Part shown: piece after piece, positions 61,408-64,000 of the stretch
Numbering within the stretch: position 1 is the stretch's first letter
Layout: the number at the start of each line of letters is the position of its first letter
Source of the DNA: Bacteroidales bacterium
GTDB taxonomy: Bacteria; Bacteroidota; Bacteroidia; Bacteroidales; JAGOPY01
NCBI GenBank assembly: GCA_023229505.1
Contig: JALNZD010000001.1
Location: 124,001 to 188,000 of the forward strand
Length of the DNA stretch: 64,000 nucleotides
Reading direction: 5' to 3'
Position numbers and translations under genes: made by a program
The notes under the pieces: model-generated
What the model saw: the letters and a program-made list of their open reading frames with translations, nothing else
The model's database searches: none
What the model was told of the DNA's origin: nothing

Positions 61408-61908
61408 ATGAAAACCATCTACATCGTCAGGCATGCTAAATCATCATGGAATATGATAGATATACCAGATGAACAACGACCGTTGCTGGAGAAAGGTAAG
61501 AAAAGGATCAAAAAGGTCATTGATTACCTGCATGAAAAACATATCAAGGTTGATTACATTATTTCCAGCCATGCCGTCAGGGCGCATGAAACGGCTAAAA
61601 TCCTGGCACACGCTTTAAAATACCCTATCGAAAACATCAAGATCGATTCAAAGATTTATCATGGCAATGGTGACGATATCCTGAACCAATTCTATGATCT
61701 GCCCGACCGCTTCGACTCGGTGATGATCGTTGGCCATAACCCTTCATTGACAGATTTTGTAAATATTTTCCTGAAATCCCCTATCGACAACCTTCCAACT
61801 TCGGGAGTGGTCAGCTTTACTTTTGATACGGACAAATGGGAGAAAGTGGCTAATGCTGGCCGGAAAACGAATTTCATTCTCTTTCCTAAAGAATTGCCGG
61901 GAAAATAA
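61408..61908 (+). CDS. sixA: SixA-type phosphohistidine phosphatase
   Basis: 166 aa histidine-phosphatase superfamily protein. Phosphoacceptor His in IVRHAKSSW at residues 5-13. Second conserved His in VGHNPSLTDFVN at about 110-121. No signal peptide. Family members dephosphorylate phospho-His proteins. It starts 6 nt after the preceding gene and is followed by ppk1 after 114 bp. Confidence 0.9.
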   Translation: MKTIYIVRHAKSSWNMIDIPDEQRPLLEKGKKRIKKVIDYLHEKHIKVDYIISSHAVRAHETAKILAHALKYPIENIKIDSKIYHGNGDDILNQFYDLPDRFDSVMIVGHNPSLTDFVNIFLKSPIDNLPTSGVVSFTFDTDKWEKVANAGRKTNFILFPKELPGK

Positions 61909-61964
61909 GAATAAGCCCGGGTGGTTCGATGGAAGAATTCCTATCCACCCAACTGCAACTTGAT

Positions 61965-61972
61965 TAACTTTG
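61965..61972 (+). promoter_or_regulatory. TAnnTTTG -7 element for ppk1
   Basis: TAACTTTG 51 nt upstream of the ppk1 ATG at 62023. Confidence 0.45.
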
Positions 61973-62022
61973 CAATTCAAAACCAAAGCCCTCCATTCGG
62001 GCTGAAAAATGTCTGTGTTTTT

Positions 62023-64000
62023 ATGGATGAATCCGATCAATATTATTTTAACCGCGAGATCAGCTGGCTTCATTTCAATGAACGGGTGCTGCAGGAAGCC
62101 ATGGACACGGCGACACCACTTCTTGAGCAGGTTAAATTTCTTGGTATTTATTCCAACAACCGCGACGAATTTTTCCGTGTGAGAGTGGCAACGCTTAAGC
62201 GGATGATCAAACTGCAGGAAAATGAGCCTGTACCCGATCCCAAATATAAAAATATCCTGGATCAGGTACTGGAGATTGTTTCCAGCCAGGAAAAACTGTT
62301 TACCAGGGCCTACACAAAAGTCACGAAAGAACTGGCCAGAAATAACATTCATCTGATCGACGAAACCCAGCTTACACCCATACAGGGAGCGTTTGTCATG
62401 CAATTTTACCGCGATAAGGTCAGGCCGAATCTTTTCCCACTTATGCTCAATGGCGGCAGGAGTTCTTTTTCCCTGCAAGACGCTTCCATCTACCTCACGA
62501 TCAGGTTGAGGAAATCGTTTGATCCTGAAGCCAAGGAAATTGCCCTGATCCAGGTACCGACCGATGTGACAGGGCGCTTCATTTCATTGCCCGATGATGG
62601 AAGTAAATGTTTCATAATCCTGATGGATGATGTCATCCGCTATTGCCTGCAAGATATATTTTCACCTTTCGGTTACGACCGGTTTGATACCTATACGATC
62701 AAATTCACCCGTGACGCTGAACTGGAAATCGACAATGATGTTTCCAAGAGTTTCCTTGAGCTGTTGAGTGAAAGTGTCAAGAAACGAAAATTAGGAGAAG
62801 CGGTTAGATTCGTTTACGATAATTCCATGCCGGATGACCTGCTGAAATTGCTGACCAAGAAGCTCAATATTTCGAAGAAGGATACTATGCGTGGCGGTGG
62901 AAGGTATCATAATTTTAAAGATTTCATGGAATTTCCCAAGGTCGGGCATGACAAACTGCGGTATCCTCCGGCTCCTCCCCTTCCCCACAGGGATCTCCGT
63001 GAACATCACAGCATGTTTGAAGCGATCAGGAAAAAAGATGTCCTGCTGAATTTCCCTTACCAGTCGTTCCAGTATATCATCGACCTGTTGAGGGAAGCAT
63101 CCATCGATTCGCAGGTGAGGTCTATCAAGATGGTCTTTTACCGGACTACGCGCAATTCCGCCGCGATGAATGCCCTCATTAACGCTGCCCGCAACGGGAA
63201 ATACGTGACGGTTTTCATGGAAATCCAGGCCCGTTTCGATGAAGAGGCGAATATTTACTGGACCCAACGTTTGCAGGAGGAAGGGGTCAAGGTTATCCAG
63301 ACTATTCCCGGTTATAAAGTCCATGCCAAACTGATCCTGATCCGCCGCCATGAAAATGGCTCCAACCAGCTTTATGCCAATGTCAGCACCGGGAATTACA
63401 ACGAAACTACGGCAAAGGTCTTTTCCGATTTCAGCCTGCTTACCTGCGACGAACGGATATGTTGCGATGTATACAATATTTTCGAGCTGCTTGAAAGCAA
63501 GTTCATCCTGCCGACATTCGAGACATTGATCGTATCACCCTTCCAGGTGCGGGAATTCTTCATGGGGTTGCTTGACAGGGAGATTCAAAATGCCAGTGAA
63601 GGCAAGGATGCCTGGGCCATAATCAAACTGAACAGCATAGTCGACCGGAAAATAGCGGCCAGGCTTTATGAAGCCAGCCAGGCAGGGGTTCACATCGACC
63701 TGATCAACCGGGGGATTTGCGTGATCAAGCCGGGAGTGCCTGGCATCAGCGAAAACATCCACGCTTTTTCCATCGTTGATAAATTCCTCGAACATTCGCG
63801 GGTTTACGTTTTCTGCAATGGTGGTGATCCGCGCTATTTCACCTCTTCGGCCGACTGGATGCCCCGCAACTTCGATCATCGCATTGAAGTCGTCTGCCCC
63901 ATTTTCGATAAAGATATTCAGCAGGAGTTATGGGATGTTCTTCACATTCAGATGCGCGACAATGTCAAATCACGATACCTGGGCTCTGATAACCTCAACC
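62023..64000 (+). CDS. ppk1: Polyphosphate kinase 1, C-terminus beyond window edge
   Basis: At least 659 aa from ATG 62023 (MDESDQYYFNREISWLHFNERVLQEA), running off the right edge; family length is about 690-720 aa, so little is missing. N-terminal domain with FLGIYSNNRDEFFRVRV. Catalytic phospho-His434 in GYKVHAKLILI. SIVDRKIAARLYEASQAGVHIDLINRGICV in the C1/C2 region and CNGGDPRYFTSSADWMPRN near the end. Makes inorganic polyphosphate from ATP. Confidence 0.95.
   Translation, partial: MDESDQYYFNREISWLHFNERVLQEAMDTATPLLEQVKFLGIYSNNRDEFFRVRVATLKRMIKLQENEPVPDPKYKNILDQVLEIVSSQEKLFTRAYTKVTKELARNNIHLIDETQLTPIQGAFVMQFYRDKVRPNLFPLMLNGGRSSFSLQDASIYLTIRLRKSFDPEAKEIALIQVPTDVTGRFISLPDDGSKCFIILMDDVIRYCLQDIFSPFGYDRFDTYTIKFTRDAELEIDNDVSKSFLELLSESVKKRKLGEAVRFVYDNSMPDDLLKLLTKKLNISKKDTMRGGGRYHNFKDFMEFPKVGHDKLRYPPAPPLPHRDLREHHSMFEAIRKKDVLLNFPYQSFQYIIDLLREASIDSQVRSIKMVFYRTTRNSAAMNALINAARNGKYVTVFMEIQARFDEEANIYWTQRLQEEGVKVIQTIPGYKVHAKLILIRRHENGSNQLYANVSTGNYNETTAKVFSDFSLLTCDERICCDVYNIFELLESKFILPTFETLIVSPFQVREFFMGLLDREIQNASEGKDAWAIIKLNSIVDRKIAARLYEASQAGVHIDLINRGICVIKPGVPGISENIHAFSIVDKFLEHSRVYVFCNGGDPRYFTSSADWMPRNFDHRIEVVCPIFDKDIQQELWDVLHIQMRDNVKSRYLGSDNLN

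Noticed and set aside
1..64000. tRNA or rRNA genes
   Set aside because: No cloverleaf-like or rRNA-like segment was recognised in the intergenic regions, although a dedicated scan was not possible.

Overview
The window looks like chromosomal DNA of a T9SS-bearing member of the Bacteroidetes, probably an uncultured Bacteroidales/Marinilabiliales-type organism. The grounds are four or five proteins with type IX secretion C-terminal domains, a complete Bat (Bacteroides aerotolerance) operon, an rSAM/lipoprotein pair, PASTA-ddl-rluD gene order, and repeated TAnnTTTG promoter elements instead of sigma70-type boxes. I saw no rRNA or tRNA genes. One decayed IS200-type transposase fragment is present.

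Layout. 1-8.0 kb (minus strand): a copper/silver-type efflux operon (CusA, TolC, CusB running off the left edge) interrupted by a four-helix-bundle (S23-type) gene and by inverted arrays of 9-11 bp repeats, plus a triple heavy-metal-binding-domain protein. 8.1-12.7 kb (minus): a Met-rich lipoprotein, a Cys-rich secreted protein, two DsrE-family proteins, a single CxxCH protein, a SHOCT gene broken by an in-frame TAG, an SQR-like flavoprotein and an ArsR regulator with a palindromic operator. 12.8-13.1 kb: His-rich fragments and an IS200 tnpA remnant. 13.4-21.8 kb (plus): the Bat operon MoxR-DUF58-membrane protein-BatA-BatB-BatC-BatD-BatE. 22.1-27.4 kb: two large secreted T9SS proteins, one with a seven-repeat propeller nested in a fibronectin-type domain. 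27.6-36 kb: housekeeping and envelope genes (ung, rdgB, ddl, PASTA protein, T9SS protein, rluD, mazG). 36.1-44.1 kb: lipid A deacylase-like barrel, GIN-domain lipoprotein, peroxiredoxin, and a TolC/MacB-permease/HlyD export operon headed by a second MoxR. 44.2-50 kb: three parvulin/SurA-type chaperones and guaB. 50-57 kb: T9SS type B protein, glyA, rSAM/lipoprotein pair, M1 aminopeptidase. 57.2-64 kb: an uncharacterised three-gene set (membrane protein, intracellular subtilase, secreted protein), then sixA and ppk1 (runs off the right edge).

The two most unusual signals are: (i) repeats. The Cus operon carries 9-11 bp and 21 bp repeats that have become coding sequence (a signal peptide, a CusA linker, the N-terminus of the S23-type gene), and at least five intergenic regions elsewhere carry degenerate tandem arrays with a strict 7-bp phase whose unit sequence changes along the array; (ii) the membrane protein/subtilase/secreted protein triad, whose subtilase has Asp in place of the oxyanion-hole Asn. 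All family assignments are from reading translated sequence; no database search was possible.
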